Assembly: GCA_001723645.1 (NCBI GenBank)
Contig: MDLC01000009.1
Location: 23,824-87,823, forward strand
DNA length: 64,000 bases
Origin: Candidatus Endobugula sertula
Lineage (GTDB): Bacteria > Pseudomonadota > Gammaproteobacteria > Pseudomonadales > Cellvibrionaceae
Reading direction: 5' to 3'
Below are positions 63,934 to 64,000 of the stretch, piece by piece (position 1 is the stretch's first letter; the number at the start of each line of letters is the position of its first letter). The position numbers and the translations under genes were made by a program. The notes under the pieces are model-generated. The model was not told the origin of the DNA, did not search any database, and was given only the letters and a program-made list of their open reading frames with translations.

Positions 63934-63982
63934 CTCCCGCAAAGCGGGAGGCTTGACGGTTGTTAGCAGCCCTGAGGGCTGC
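63934..63982. other. Two adjacent hairpins at the upstream end of the injection locus
   Basis: Arms ctcccgc/gcgggag (63934-63950, loop aaa) and gcagccc/gggctgc (63966-63982, loop tga) are perfect 7-bp stems. Neither is followed by a long T-run in either direction. They may be part of a terminator pair, an RNA element or an insertion-element end; the sequence alone does not decide. Confidence 0.5.
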
Positions 63983-64000
63983 CAAAGTTAATGTTCAGTA

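Noticed and set aside
41109..63942. Interpretation as an intact prophage
   Set aside because: There are no capsid, terminase, portal, replication or lysis genes, while an eCIS ATPase and cargo genes are present.
1..64000. CRISPR arrays, tRNA and rRNA genes
   Set aside because: No regularly spaced repeat/spacer pattern, T-loop consensus or rRNA segment was seen anywhere in the window.

Overview
The window looks like the chromosome of a marine-type gammaproteobacterium. The evidence is a conserved core: DusA, a 321-aa transaldolase, PntAB, an HPF/RaiA protein, a YlqF/RbgA GTPase and a 637-aa beta-ketoacyl synthase closely resembling Pseudomonas FabY. The species cannot be fixed from this sequence. 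The core (about 11.3-28.4 kb) is AT-richer by eye than the two flanking accessory regions.

Layout. (1) 1-9.7 kb, minus strand: a secreted YD-repeat (RHS-like) giant with PKD/Ig-like domains, cut by the left edge, preceded in its transcription direction by a glycine-rich secreted protein and a TIG-like secreted protein. (2) 10.1-11.3 kb: a decayed mobile element with small unknown ORFs and an integrase N-terminus abutting the 5' end of dusA. (3) 11.3-28.4 kb: core genes, including a response regulator-PP2C/STAS/glycosyltransferase operon, a frameshifted PilZ gene, fabY with a divergent AraC-type regulator and a paired operator-like repeat, hpf, ylqF and pntAB. (4) 28.4-32.4 kb: a periplasmic-binding-protein/pentameric ligand-gated ion channel fusion (two homopolymer frameshifts) and an orphan peptide-binding lipoprotein. 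(5) 32.5-40.1 kb: a two-partner secretion locus (TpsA passenger, DUF928-like protein, TPR-CHAT protease, TpsB transporter); tpsA is flanked by 33-bp near-perfect inverted repeats. (6) 40.2-41.1 kb: a REP-associated tyrosine transposase with REP-like repeats. (7) 41.1-63.9 kb, minus strand: a contractile injection system.

Region 7 is the most notable. Its structural genes read like a P2/Mu-type tail (J, I, fibre, sheath, tube, E/E' chaperone with a -1 frameshift site, U, X, D and a Gp37-like terminator). It also has hallmarks of extracellular contractile injection systems: a CDC48-like AAA+ ATPase and two DUF4157 proteins likely to be payloads. Those two share an N-terminal motif and a mid-protein motif. 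Four copies of one ~90-aa beta-rich domain decorate three other tail proteins. There are no capsid, terminase, portal or lysis genes in the window, so this is a tail-like particle and not a prophage; spike V and baseplate W, if present, lie past the right edge.

Several genes are broken by single-base frameshifts (three at homopolymers) or by single in-frame stops. These may be sequencing errors, phase-variable tracts or real decay; reads are needed to decide. No tRNA, rRNA or CRISPR array was recognised.
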